A stretch of 64,000 nucleotides of DNA from an uncultured Eubacteriales bacterium (lineage in GTDB: Bacteria > Bacillota > Clostridia > Oscillospirales > Oscillospiraceae): positions 496,001-560,000 of the forward strand of contig LT599017.1 in assembly GCA_900079765.1 (NCBI GenBank), read 5' to 3'. Made by a program: the position numbers and the translations under genes. The notes under the pieces were generated by a model that saw only the letters and a list, made by a program, of their open reading frames with translations, had not been told where the DNA came from and ran no database searches. Below are positions 33,399-42,570 of this stretch, in pieces. The number at the start of each line of letters is the position of its first letter. Position 1 is the first letter of the stretch.

Positions 33399-34005
33399 GC
33401 CCTGCTCTCCGGCGACTCCGCGCAGGTGTTTTTTGGGGAGGTCAGAGCTGTGGACGGCGACGCCGTTATGGTCATTTAGCGGCAGAAAGTCATGGGAGAA
33501 TTACCCGGGGCAAGGAAATTACATACAAGAGTTTTATGTTTTACCAAGGCACCTAAAATAGGAGTTCAATATCTTCGCGGATTCAGTAACGACGACAACC
33601 CGCTCTATAACTGGGAAGTGACCGACTTTGATCGGAGACGCTGGAAATCAAAAGGTCAGATGGGATGTCGCAGAGGATGCAGGACTATCTGAACGGCGGT
33701 TTGCGGAGAAGGAACAGGAGCAGCTGGCGGCAATTGAAGAAACGGAACGCTCAGATGTGGCCGCTGAAAAGACACCCTACGGTGACGAGATGCCGCGGCC
33801 CGATGGAGTCATCATGCCCTACCGGGTTAGCCCGTGAATATAGGGGGTGATGCCATCATCGCCCGCAGAGGCACCACCAATAGCCCCCCCTGGTGGTTTC
33901 CCCACCCCATTTGACATCAAAAGGGATACGTCTAATCCGTAGGCGACTCCCCGAGGGTGGGAGTATTCACCAAAATAAAATTCAGCAATGAAAGGAGGAA
34001 ACCCC
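33399..34005 (+). pseudogene. Decayed sequence between walR and walK
   Basis: Short coding-like fragments in different frames are visible: 33399-33479 (GDSAQVFFGEVRAVDGDAVM), 33492-33692 (GVQYLRGFSNDDNPLYNWEV) and 33628-33837 (RFAEKEQEQLAAIEE). None has both a plausible start and full domain. Adjacent frames appear to continue one another near 33625-33690, as after a frameshift. I do not recognise the parent gene. A small inverted repeat CCACCA/TGGTGG lies at about 33872-33896. Confidence 0.45.
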
Positions 34006-35802
34006 ATGCTTCGCAGCCTGCACATGAAACTGGTGCTCATCATGGTGCTGCTCATCGTCTCCCTGATGACGGTGGTGGGCGCGTTCCTCATCAACTCGGT
34101 CTCCTCCTTCTACCTCCACGACTTCTACGAGCAGATGGCCCTGGTCTTCTCCCAGGGGAACGACCTGGCCCTGGACCTGAGGGCTCAGGCTGCAGAGGGG
34201 CAGAGCGACGAGGAGTTTATTCAGGGTGTGCTGGAGGCCTACGTGGGCGATATGGGCGTGGACCGGCGTAACCGCAACTATTACATTTTGGATGGGCAGA
34301 CCGCCAAGTATCTGGCTGGCTCCGACGACGTGGAGGGCCCCACCCTGAACCTCACCAACAACATTACCTACGCCATGAACCACCCCGACGACAAGACCGG
34401 CGGCAACAAGAGCGACCCCTCTGCCGACTATATGGACGTGGCGGTCCCTTTCCAGCGGGGGGAGAGCCGCTATATCATCTACGTGCGGGATAACCGGGTC
34501 ACCATGCGGGACTTAAACAGCGAACTCTTCATGCTCATTCTGGAGGCCCTGATCTTCGGCCTCATCATCTCGGTGCTCCTCTCCTTCCTCCTCTCAAAGA
34601 CCATGATTACCCCCATAGAGCGGCTCACCGCCGGGGCCGAGCGGGTGGCAAAGGGGGATTTTTCCTATAAAATAGAGGTGGCCTCCCGGGACGAGATCGG
34701 CGTACTCACCGGCACGTTTAACAACATGGCCCGCCAGCTACAGGACACCCTGCGGGAGGTTGGCAACGAGCGCAATAAGCTGGGCACCCTCTTTCTCCAC
34801 ATGACCGACGGCGTGGTGGCCTTCGACCGAGACGGGCGGTTGGTGCAATCGAATCCCGCCGCCGAGCGGATGCTGGGCCGCAGCCTGGCTGTGGACAGCG
34901 AGGGGATCGGATATGACGTCCTCTTCGGGGACATCGCCACTTTGCCCGCCGTATTGACGGTGGAGCAGCAGGGCTACCTGGGCGGTATGCGGGAGACGGG
35001 TGGACGCATTCTGGAGCTGCTGCTGGCCCCCATTTCGGGGGAAACGGCGCTGGGCGTCATGGTGGTCATTCATGACGTGACCGAGCAGCGCCGCACTGAG
35101 GAGATGCGCCGGGAATTCGTCGCCAACGTCTCCCATGAGCTGCGCACCCCCCTCACGAATATCAGAAGCTATGCCGAGACCCTAGTGGACAACGCGGGGA
35201 ATTTGCCCGAGGACACCGAGAAAAATTTTTTGGGCGTCATTCTCAACGAGTCTGACCGGATGACCCATATCGTGCAGGATTTGCTGACCCTCTCCCGGTT
35301 CGACAGCGGGAGGGACGAGCTGCGGCTGGAGCTTTTCTCCTTTGAGGAGGCCATCCGCAGCGTCTATAACGCCGTCCTGCTGGACGCCCAGCGGCACGGC
35401 CACGCTGTGCGGCTCGACCTACCCGCAGGCCTGCCCGATATCCGGGGGGACCGGGAGCGGCTGGTACAGGTAATGATGAACGTGATGGCCAACGCCATCA
35501 AGTACACCCCAGACGGCGGCAAGATCGAGGTCTCCGCCGGGCAGGGGAGAGGCCGGGTGTGGATGGAGGTGGCCGACAACGGCATGGGCATCCCGCCGGA
35601 GGACCGTCCCCGGATCTTCGAGCGGTTCTACCGGGTGGACAAGGCCCGCTCCCGGGAGTCGGGGGGCACCGGCCTGGGCCTCTCCATCGCCAAGGAGATT
35701 GTGGAGCGGCACGAGGGGACCATCCGCCTAGTGGACAAGAAGGGGCCGGGTCTCACCGTGCGTATTGAGATGAAAATCAAGGGGCCGGACCATGGGGATT
35801 AA
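34006..35802 (+). CDS. walK: Sensor histidine kinase, WalK/PhoR-like
   Basis: A 598-residue membrane kinase. The first membrane helix is at ~8-30, an extracellular sensor region at ~31-165 and the second helix at ~168-190. A HAMP domain (ITPIERLTAGAERVAKGDFSY), a PAS domain (~260-365), a HisKA domain with His377 in VANVSHELRTPLTNIRSYAETL, and HATPase with N, G1 and G2 boxes (NAIKYTPDGG, DNGMGIP, GTGLGLSI) follow. ATG 34006 has AAAGGAGG upstream; ATG 33988 is less likely. Its stop region overlaps yycH by 11 bp. Confidence 0.92.
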   Translation: MLRSLHMKLVLIMVLLIVSLMTVVGAFLINSVSSFYLHDFYEQMALVFSQGNDLALDLRAQAAEGQSDEEFIQGVLEAYVGDMGVDRRNRNYYILDGQTAKYLAGSDDVEGPTLNLTNNITYAMNHPDDKTGGNKSDPSADYMDVAVPFQRGESRYIIYVRDNRVTMRDLNSELFMLILEALIFGLIISVLLSFLLSKTMITPIERLTAGAERVAKGDFSYKIEVASRDEIGVLTGTFNNMARQLQDTLREVGNERNKLGTLFLHMTDGVVAFDRDGRLVQSNPAAERMLGRSLAVDSEGIGYDVLFGDIATLPAVLTVEQQGYLGGMRETGGRILELLLAPISGETALGVMVVIHDVTEQRRTEEMRREFVANVSHELRTPLTNIRSYAETLVDNAGNLPEDTEKNFLGVILNESDRMTHIVQDLLTLSRFDSGRDELRLELFSFEEAIRSVYNAVLLDAQRHGHAVRLDLPAGLPDIRGDRERLVQVMMNVMANAIKYTPDGGKIEVSAGQGRGRVWMEVADNGMGIPPEDRPRIFERFYRVDKARSRESGGTGLGLSIAKEIVERHEGTIRLVDKKGPGLTVRIEMKIKGPDHGD

Positions 35803-37165
35803 GCAAAGAAAGCGCCTTCTGGAGTGGGGCAAGGACTTGGTCATCGCACTCCTAGCCGTCAGCGCCGTCTACCTGACTCTCCAGGGGCAGTTAGGAGAAA
35901 ATCTGGCGCTGAGCGGTTGGCTGGGCGAGTTGACCGGCATTCTGGGCGTGGGGAACACCGCCATCCCCTCGGACCAGGCGGAGGGCCAGCCGGTGGAGCT
36001 GCGGCCCCTGCGTATGGCCGTCAATCTGCCGGAGGTGGGGACCTACGGCGTGCAGTACGACAGCGCGGCGGTGGATCGTCTCTCCGACAAGATGTTCACC
36101 ATCCTGGGAGAGGCACTGGGCGGCGCGGAGAGCCCCATCCAGACCACTGAGGCGGTCTGGCGAACAGCTCTGACAGAGCAGTCCAGTGTCTATTTCGACT
36201 TCCAGGGGGAGGCCCCTCTCTCCGTTCTCTATGCCTGGACCGAGGCAGGGCCTGGGGAGGCTCTGCTGGGCGTGAGCGCCCGCCGACTCCTGCTGGCGGA
36301 GGACGAGGGGGGCTACATGACCCTCTACTATAGTAATGAGGCGACGGGCCTGTATTATGCCTGTCGGACAGGGGATGCCCTGAAAGGACATCTCCAGACC
36401 GTCGTGGCCCCCTATGCCGCCAACGTGAATGGTACCACCTTCGCCTTTGAGCACGGGAAAGGGGAGGGGTACGGCAAGCTGGACCCTTACGTAATGCTCA
36501 GCAAGTCCGGCGTGCCAATTGAGAAATCAGTTTACCGGGTCACCAACCCCGTGAGCGGCGGCCAAAATGACCAGCCCCGCATCAACATGATCGAGTCCCT
36601 GGGTTTCCATCCTCAGGCCAACAGCAGCTATGTGGCCGGGGGCAAGCAGGTGGTCAAGGAGGGGACGGCGGACACCCTCGTGGTCTACGACAGCGGAGCG
36701 GTAGAGTACCACAGCACCTCCGCCGAGGAGCCCAAGTACCCCGTGGGGGACGGCACGGGCGAGCCTTCTGCCCTGGACCTGGTGAAGGCCACCCAGCCCC
36801 TGGCCGAGCGGAGCGCGGGTACTCTCGCAGGGGATACCCGGACGGCGGGGGTCTATCTCATAGGAGTCACCGCCCTTGAGGACGGCGGCTGGCAGGTGAA
36901 CTACGGATACCAGTTGAACGGCGCCACCGTTCAGCTAGGAACGGAGGGGTATACAGCCCGGTTCATCGTCAGGGACGGCCGGGTAAGCGACTTCTACCTC
37001 CTCTTGCGCAGCTATACTGCCACGGAGGAGCAGGTCTCCGTTCTGCCAGAGCTCCAGGCTGCCGCCGCCATGGGAGCCCTCAACGCAGGAGGGAAAGAGC
37101 TTCTCTTAGCCTACGAGGACAGCGGCGCTGCCGACACCGTCCGCCCCGCCTGGATCGCTGAGTAG
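35792..37165 (+). CDS. yycH: YycH-like regulator of the WalK kinase
   Basis: The 457-residue protein has one N-terminal membrane helix (residues ~13-32) and a long extracellular part. Sequence conservation in the YycH family is low, so identification rests on length, topology, KDLVIALLAVSAVYLTLQ at the N terminus and position directly after walK. YycH proteins bind WalK at the membrane and adjust its activity. It overlaps walK by 11 bp and is followed by a YycI homologue. Confidence 0.8.
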   Translation: MGIKQRKRLLEWGKDLVIALLAVSAVYLTLQGQLGENLALSGWLGELTGILGVGNTAIPSDQAEGQPVELRPLRMAVNLPEVGTYGVQYDSAAVDRLSDKMFTILGEALGGAESPIQTTEAVWRTALTEQSSVYFDFQGEAPLSVLYAWTEAGPGEALLGVSARRLLLAEDEGGYMTLYYSNEATGLYYACRTGDALKGHLQTVVAPYAANVNGTTFAFEHGKGEGYGKLDPYVMLSKSGVPIEKSVYRVTNPVSGGQNDQPRINMIESLGFHPQANSSYVAGGKQVVKEGTADTLVVYDSGAVEYHSTSAEEPKYPVGDGTGEPSALDLVKATQPLAERSAGTLAGDTRTAGVYLIGVTALEDGGWQVNYGYQLNGATVQLGTEGYTARFIVRDGRVSDFYLLLRSYTATEEQVSVLPELQAAAAMGALNAGGKELLLAYEDSGAADTVRPAWIAE

Positions 37166-37212
37166 GGTGGGAGTTTGCCGATGCTCTTACCTTTATTAAA
37201 AGGATGATGAAC

Positions 37213-38025
37213 GTGGAATGGTCAAAAATCAAAAATATCATCATTCTTATTCTGTTGGCTGTAAACGTATTTCTGCTGGTGCAGGTGGCCCAGCGGGAGC
37301 GGCAATCCCGACAATACCTGGAGGAGAGCCGCAGCGGCGCGGTGGAGGTGCTGCGGCAGCAGGGTTATGAGGTGGCTGACGGCGCGCTGCCCGAAGAGAG
37401 TAGCCTCATCCCCTGCACCGTGGAGCGGGACCGGGACGGCGAGGAGGCGCTTGCTGCCTACTTGCTGGGCGCGGTACACAAGACCGACGACGGCGTCCGC
37501 ACCGCCTACGAGGGGGAGAAGGGCGGAGGCTGGTTTCGCAGCGACGGCAGCTTTGCGTTCACTTTTACAGCAGACGCCTATCCCGTCACCGGCGACGAGG
37601 CCGCCCATGCCCTCAAGCTCCTCGACGGCGGAGGCTACGCTTACGAGGTCGTGAGCACGAAAATCGGCGAGACCACGGTGGTCTCTGTCCGCCAGACCTG
37701 GGAGGGCGCGCCCGTCTTTTCCTGTAGGGCTGAACTGACCTATCAAAACGGCGCGTTGGCTTCCATTGCGGGCACCCGCCTTATCGGTACGCCCGCTCAG
37801 GACGGCGGGGGAGAGCAGAGCATGGACGTATCCACCGCCCTCATCCGCTTTATGAGCGGGATGCGGGAGGAGGGGCATGTCTTCACCAAAATAGAGAGCC
37901 TGACTTCAGGTTATCGGGCCACAGGCTCAGGCCGGCGGATGGAGCTGGAGCCCGTGTGGCAGGTGACCACCAACGCGGGCGTCTTCCTCATGGACGGCGT
38001 CACCGGGGAACTGAATATAGAGTGA
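37213..38025 (+). CDS. yycI: YycI-like regulator of the WalK kinase
   Basis: About 270 residues with the typical start MEWSKIKNIIILILLAVNVFLLVQ, one membrane helix and a secreted domain of YycI type ending VFLMDGVTGELNIE. GTG 37213 fits the family N terminus and the spacing to AAAAGG; ATG 37204/37207 would add two to three residues. Together with YycH it forms the membrane complex that tunes WalK. A strong terminator follows the stop codon. Confidence 0.82.
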   Translation: MEWSKIKNIIILILLAVNVFLLVQVAQRERQSRQYLEESRSGAVEVLRQQGYEVADGALPEESSLIPCTVERDRDGEEALAAYLLGAVHKTDDGVRTAYEGEKGGGWFRSDGSFAFTFTADAYPVTGDEAAHALKLLDGGGYAYEVVSTKIGETTVVSVRQTWEGAPVFSCRAELTYQNGALASIAGTRLIGTPAQDGGGEQSMDVSTALIRFMSGMREEGHVFTKIESLTSGYRATGSGRRMELEPVWQVTTNAGVFLMDGVTGELNIE

Positions 38026-38068
38026 GTAACAGACCGCCGCAATATCTGTGGCGGTCTGTTACTGTTGT
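38025..38068 (+). terminator. Terminator of the wal operon
   Basis: Perfect 14-bp stem, 38025-38038 with 38050-38063, beginning at the last base of the yycI stop codon, then GTTGTGTT. Confidence 0.8.
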
Positions 38069-38089
38069 GTTACAAATCATGGAATTGTC

Positions 38090-38118
38090 TTGCGCGGGGC
38101 TTGGAGTTGTGCTATAAA
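38090..38118 (+). promoter_or_regulatory. Promoter of the large SLH protein gene
   Basis: TTGCGC (38090-38095), 17 bp, TATAAA (38113-38118), leaving an untranslated leader of about 80 bases before the start codon. Confidence 0.65.
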
Positions 38119-38201
38119 TAGGTACAGGCAAAAAGGAGCACGTCCATATGTATCCATATGGCCCGCTCTTCAAGCCAAATTTTAGAAGGAGGAATTTCCA
38201 A

Positions 38202-40679
38202 ATGAGAAACCTCAAGCGCGTTCTCAGCCTGGCTCTCGCCTCTGTCATGCTCCTGGGCATGATGGTCATCGGCGCCGGCGCTGCGGACACCACCTACAGT
38301 GACCAGAGCACCATCACCAAGGATGAGGCCGTCGCGGTTATGTCCGCTGTCGGCGTTTTCCAGGGTTCCGATGGCAAGTTCAGCCCCACTGGCGACCTCA
38401 CCCGTGAGTCCGCCGCCAAGATCATCACTTACATGGTGATGGGCAAGTCCGCTGCCGACGACCTGAAGGCGTCCAGCGCTCCCTTCACCGATGTGGCTGC
38501 TGACCGTTGGTCCGCCGGCTCCATCGCCTACTGCGTCGCCAACGGCATCATCTCCGGCGACGGCCTGGGCCACTTCTATCCCGAGACGACCGTGACCGGC
38601 ATCCAGTTCGGCAAGATGCTCCTCGTGGCTCTGGGCTATAATGCCACCACCGAGGGTTATGTCGGCTCCGGCTATGAAGTCAACATTGCCAAGCAGATCA
38701 ACTCCCTCAAGCTGGCCTCCGGCGTGGACGTGGGCATGAGCAGCGTCCTCAACCGTGAGCAGGCCGCTCAGATGGCTCTGAACGCCATCCAGAAGAGCCT
38801 GGTTGAGTATGTCGGCGGCACCAACATCTCTCTGCCCGACGGCACCACCGTCATCTCCGGCGGCACCCGCCAGAACGTGAAGGACGGCGACGGCAAAGTT
38901 ATCACCTTCATGGGCAACTACATGAGCAAGCTGAAGAGGTCCACCGGCGGGGACGAGGCCTTTGGCCGTCCCGCTCACCAGTGGAAGTACGGCGCCACCT
39001 CCATTGGCGTGTACGGCGACTCCGCTTTCATGACTTACACCGCCAAGACCAAGGAGAGCGTCATCAAATCCGACCTGAGCGGCTATACCACTGCTAAGGT
39101 CGAGGTCAGCACTGACGGTGCCACCGTGTCTGATGTGGTCCTGGACAACGCTAAGATTGCTGCCCTCACCGGCAACGGCACCAGCGTTGAGATCTACACC
39201 GCACAGACCAGCGAGGGCGATTACTACGTGTCCCACATCGTCGTTGTTCACACCCAGCTCGCTCTTATCACTAACGTCAACACTGCCTCCAAGACCGTTT
39301 CCCTGAGCATCAAGAGCGCAGGAGGCGGCAACAAGGTTGTGAAAAATGAAGACAACGCCGACCTCTACACCGCACTTGCCGCCATTGGCAAGGACAACTA
39401 CGCCATTATCACCGTGGCTGACGGAGTCGTTGAGACTGCCGCCAAGGCCGAGATCGTCTCCGGCAATCTGGAAAAGGTGACCAAGGATGGTGACTATGTC
39501 ATCGCCGGCGACACCTACAGCCCTGGCGCGAAGAGCAGCCTAGGCGACACTGACACCGGCAATTCCTATGATTTCTATCTGGACACTCTGGGCTACGTTC
39601 TGTACGCCACCGAAGAGACCACTGGCAGCACCACCCAGTATGCTTATCTCCTTAATACCTCAAAAGAGGGTAGCGCTTCCAGCGGTTGGACCTACCTGGC
39701 CAAGCTCCTCTACACTGACGGCACCCAGGAGTGGGTGGACCTCGCCAGCGTAGACACTATCGGCGTGAAATCCTCCAGTTTCGATGACACATTCACTGAT
39801 TTGAATGCTATGAAAAACAAAGCATTCGTCAGCTATAGCGTCAAGAGCGACGGCACTTACGCGCTGACCACCTTTGATTCCACTGGCAACACGCTCACCG
39901 CCAGCACCACCCCCTACACGGCCGATGTTAAGGCGTACAGCGTCCCCAGCAGCTCCGTCGTCACCAAAGGCGACATCTATTTCCTGACTAACACAGCGGG
40001 CGATGTCACCTATGACGTAAAGGGTCTCAGCTCCACTATTTTCCTCGTGCATAATGAGAGCACCAACACCTATAAGGCTTACACCGGGTACAAGAACATT
40101 AGCAGTTTCTCCGGCGTAAGCGGCACCGTCCTGATGGCCAAGAACAGCAACAGCGCCAGCATCGTGGTACTCACCGGTGACTCCACCGCCAAGGATCTGG
40201 TGTACATTTTGTCCGACAAGGCCAGCAAGGGCTACGACACCGACCTGAGCATGTCCATCTACACCTACGATGCCATCGTGGACGGCAAGATCGGTTCAAT
40301 CACCACCACCATCAAGGTTGACACCACCTCTACCGCACTTGGCCTCGGTCTTTATACCATCAACAAGTATAACGACGACTACGCCGCCGAGCTGACTGCT
40401 GTACCCACAGCGGACAAGGAGACCTACTATCGCGCGGCTACTTCCCTTGAGGTTGACTCCGGCCTCGCTATTGTGGATGCCGGAACCTACGGGCTTGCCA
40501 CCGGGTGCACCATTATCGGCATCGATGAGGACGGCGACGCCCTTGAGGGCCTGACCGCCAGCGATGTGGCGTACTACACCGACGCGGACGCGGGGAACAG
40601 CATCATTGATGTAACACTCTTCCTGGATAGCGAGGGTGAAGTCACCTCCATCGTCTTCCAGTGGGTCACGGCAGACTAA
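38202..40679 (+). CDS. S-layer homology domain surface protein
   Basis: The 825-residue secreted protein has a signal peptide ending around AGA-A (residues ~1-27) and SLH-type motifs at ~33-80 and ~88-145 (FTDVAADRWSAGSIAYCVANGIISGDG). A third, degenerate one follows to ~200. A long Thr/Ser/Gly-rich beta region makes up the rest. SLH domains bind pyruvylated wall polymers. Codon usage is notably uniform with many GGC, ACC and AAG codons, as in highly expressed genes, so this may be a major surface-layer protein. ATG 38202 has AGAAGGAGG; an upstream ATG is unlikely. Confidence 0.9.
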   Translation: MRNLKRVLSLALASVMLLGMMVIGAGAADTTYSDQSTITKDEAVAVMSAVGVFQGSDGKFSPTGDLTRESAAKIITYMVMGKSAADDLKASSAPFTDVAADRWSAGSIAYCVANGIISGDGLGHFYPETTVTGIQFGKMLLVALGYNATTEGYVGSGYEVNIAKQINSLKLASGVDVGMSSVLNREQAAQMALNAIQKSLVEYVGGTNISLPDGTTVISGGTRQNVKDGDGKVITFMGNYMSKLKRSTGGDEAFGRPAHQWKYGATSIGVYGDSAFMTYTAKTKESVIKSDLSGYTTAKVEVSTDGATVSDVVLDNAKIAALTGNGTSVEIYTAQTSEGDYYVSHIVVVHTQLALITNVNTASKTVSLSIKSAGGGNKVVKNEDNADLYTALAAIGKDNYAIITVADGVVETAAKAEIVSGNLEKVTKDGDYVIAGDTYSPGAKSSLGDTDTGNSYDFYLDTLGYVLYATEETTGSTTQYAYLLNTSKEGSASSGWTYLAKLLYTDGTQEWVDLASVDTIGVKSSSFDDTFTDLNAMKNKAFVSYSVKSDGTYALTTFDSTGNTLTASTTPYTADVKAYSVPSSSVVTKGDIYFLTNTAGDVTYDVKGLSSTIFLVHNESTNTYKAYTGYKNISSFSGVSGTVLMAKNSNSASIVVLTGDSTAKDLVYILSDKASKGYDTDLSMSIYTYDAIVDGKIGSITTTIKVDTTSTALGLGLYTINKYNDDYAAELTAVPTADKETYYRAATSLEVDSGLAIVDAGTYGLATGCTIIGIDEDGDALEGLTASDVAYYTDADAGNSIIDVTLFLDSEGEVTSIVFQWVTAD

Positions 40680-40712
40680 GACCCAGCGCCTAACCCCATC
40701 GCGGGGTACACC

Positions 40713-40755
40713 AACCACCCCCCGCGCGAGGACTCGCGCGGGGGGTGGTTCCTTT
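40713..40755 (+). terminator. Very strong terminator after the SLH gene
   Basis: An 18-bp perfect stem (40713-40730 with 40733-40750) on a two-base loop, followed by CCTTT. The length suits insulation of a highly transcribed gene. Confidence 0.85.
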
Positions 40756-40867
40756 CCCCGCCAATCCCGCCGCCCCTCGGGGCTGCGGGGGAGCGGCGGC
40801 CTTGTACGTTTTACCGCCGTTCCCCCGACTCTCCGCCGCTATTATATAAAGAATGGAGGGCGCGTTC

Positions 40868-42478
40868 ATGAAACGGCTCCGAATTAAACTTATTTCTCTA
40901 CTTTTTGTTCTGGGGCTGTTCTCAGGGTTGTTGTCCGTGCCCGCCGGGGCTGCCTCAAATGTTCCCCTCTCTGACCTTAGCCAGGTGACCCACAGGGAGG
41001 CCGTCCTTCTGATGACGGATCTAGGCGTCATCCAGGGCAAGACGGACGGGACTTACGCCCCCAAGGAAAACGTGGACCGGGCCACCATGGCAAAGCTGCT
41101 CTACGGCATCCTCATGGGTGAGACCGACCCTACGTCATTCTCCTCCGTGGACACCGGACTCACCGACATCGCGGGCAACTGGGCGGAAAATTACATCAAG
41201 TACTGCTACTCTGTGGGCATCATCTCCGGTAAGGGCAACAACACCTTTGACCCAGACGGTGTGGTAAACGTGGCCTCGGCAGCTAAGATGCTCCTTGTCA
41301 CTTTGGGGTACGACGCGGTGGACCGGGGTTACGCCAGCGACCCCCTCTGGGCCGACAACATCACCCGTGACGCGGACGCGCTGGGCCTGCTGGAAGAGAT
41401 CAACCAGTACAGTTTTGAGCCGCTCACACGGGACAACGCCGCCCAGATGATCTATAACGCCCTCTTCGCCTACACCCGCACCCCCGATTACGCCCTGCGG
41501 GAAGGGGGGCAGACCATCGTGGGCTATACCACCAATCCTACTACCTTGGGGCTTGAGATGTTCGGCCTCCTGCGCTACACCATTCTGGTGGGCGACACCT
41601 CCGCCACCCAGGGCCCCCCCACAGTGAGCTATTTCAGCATTTCCCCCCGGGGGAGCGCAATCAGTGATAAGGCCGGGATCATGGGGCAGATCCGCTCCGG
41701 TCAGGCGGGTTTCGCCATCGGGCCGGAGCTGGCGGGGAGCTACGCCGTCCTCTATGTGAAGGGGGAGTACTCCCTCTCCGCGGGGGGGGACAGTATTGAA
41801 AAGCTGACCCTGGAGAAGATATACTCCAGTACCCTGTCTCCCCAGCCCCTGCGTGTGCTAGGTTCCAGCGCGGCGGGTGTTCCCATCACGGGAGACGCCG
41901 CAGGGATCAGCCTGACCAGCCCCGGTGGGGCGAACACAGCCTACCTAGCCAGGTTGGATAGCTCCCCCGCTTATTTCATCAACGGGAAAGCGGCCACCCT
42001 GGCGGAGGCCAACGGGGCCGCGTCGGTTCGGGGCGCAATGGTGGACCTGCTGGATGCCAACGGGAACGGGAAGGCCGACATGGTTAAAGTCACTGTGAAA
42101 GAAACCGGAATCCTAACTGGCGACGTGGAGACCCGGTGGGTAGATGGGCAGGAACAGGTGCGGTTCCCTGGATTGTCCGGCCTGTCCGACTGGACAGATG
42201 GCAGTACAGTCATAGGCGGGCGTGGCCTCAAGAAAAACGATGGGGTGCTGGTGGTCAAAATCGGCGGCACCACTTATGTCGAGGAGGCCGACTCCGTCTC
42301 CGGGTACGCGGTAGCGGTCGGCAGCGAGAACGGCGCACTCCTCAAGATGGACGGAAAGGAATACCGCGCCTCAGGCCTACTGACCGGGAAAGTTCCGGGC
42401 TGGAGCGGTGTGAGCGGGAATTACGTCTTCTGTCTGGACGACAATGGGGATATATTTGGGGCAGTGGCAGTCAATTAA
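40868..42478 (+). CDS. SLH-domain surface protein
   Basis: The 536-residue secreted protein has a signal peptide (MKRLRIKLISLLFVLGLFSG, cleavage near AGA-A) and three SLH motifs over residues ~32-200 (VTHREAVLLMTDLGVIQG; LTDIAGNWAENYIKYCYSVGIISGKG; LTRDNAAQMIYNALF). The remaining domain is beta-rich and unrecognised. It is a second paralogue next to the larger SLH protein. ATG 40868 has GGAGGGC upstream. It converges with the SLH gene on the other strand across a shared terminator. Confidence 0.9.
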   Translation: MKRLRIKLISLLFVLGLFSGLLSVPAGAASNVPLSDLSQVTHREAVLLMTDLGVIQGKTDGTYAPKENVDRATMAKLLYGILMGETDPTSFSSVDTGLTDIAGNWAENYIKYCYSVGIISGKGNNTFDPDGVVNVASAAKMLLVTLGYDAVDRGYASDPLWADNITRDADALGLLEEINQYSFEPLTRDNAAQMIYNALFAYTRTPDYALREGGQTIVGYTTNPTTLGLEMFGLLRYTILVGDTSATQGPPTVSYFSISPRGSAISDKAGIMGQIRSGQAGFAIGPELAGSYAVLYVKGEYSLSAGGDSIEKLTLEKIYSSTLSPQPLRVLGSSAAGVPITGDAAGISLTSPGGANTAYLARLDSSPAYFINGKAATLAEANGAASVRGAMVDLLDANGNGKADMVKVTVKETGILTGDVETRWVDGQEQVRFPGLSGLSDWTDGSTVIGGRGLKKNDGVLVVKIGGTTYVEEADSVSGYAVAVGSENGALLKMDGKEYRASGLLTGKVPGWSGVSGNYVFCLDDNGDIFGAVAVN

Positions 42479-42515
42479 TTAAAAAAGTGATTTTTACTCG
42501 GCAAAAGTATTCCTG

Positions 42516-42564
42516 AACAAAAAGGATGGCCGGTTTCCGCAGGAAACCGGCCATCCTTTTTGTT
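42516..42564. terminator. 23-bp perfect bidirectional terminator
   Basis: Arms 42516-42538 and 42542-42564 are exact complements with loop GCA and A/T-run bases, serving both convergent SLH genes. Confidence 0.9.
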
Positions 42565-42570
42565 TTTAGG

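Noticed and set aside
38112-39251. Minus-strand ORF of 379 codons opposite the SLH gene
   Set aside because: Gly/His/Val-rich antisense shadow of a gene with strong codon bias; no start signals.
42516-42564. Long inverted repeat as insertion-sequence end
   Set aside because: The arms are joined by a 3-base loop and sit between convergent genes, which fits a terminator.
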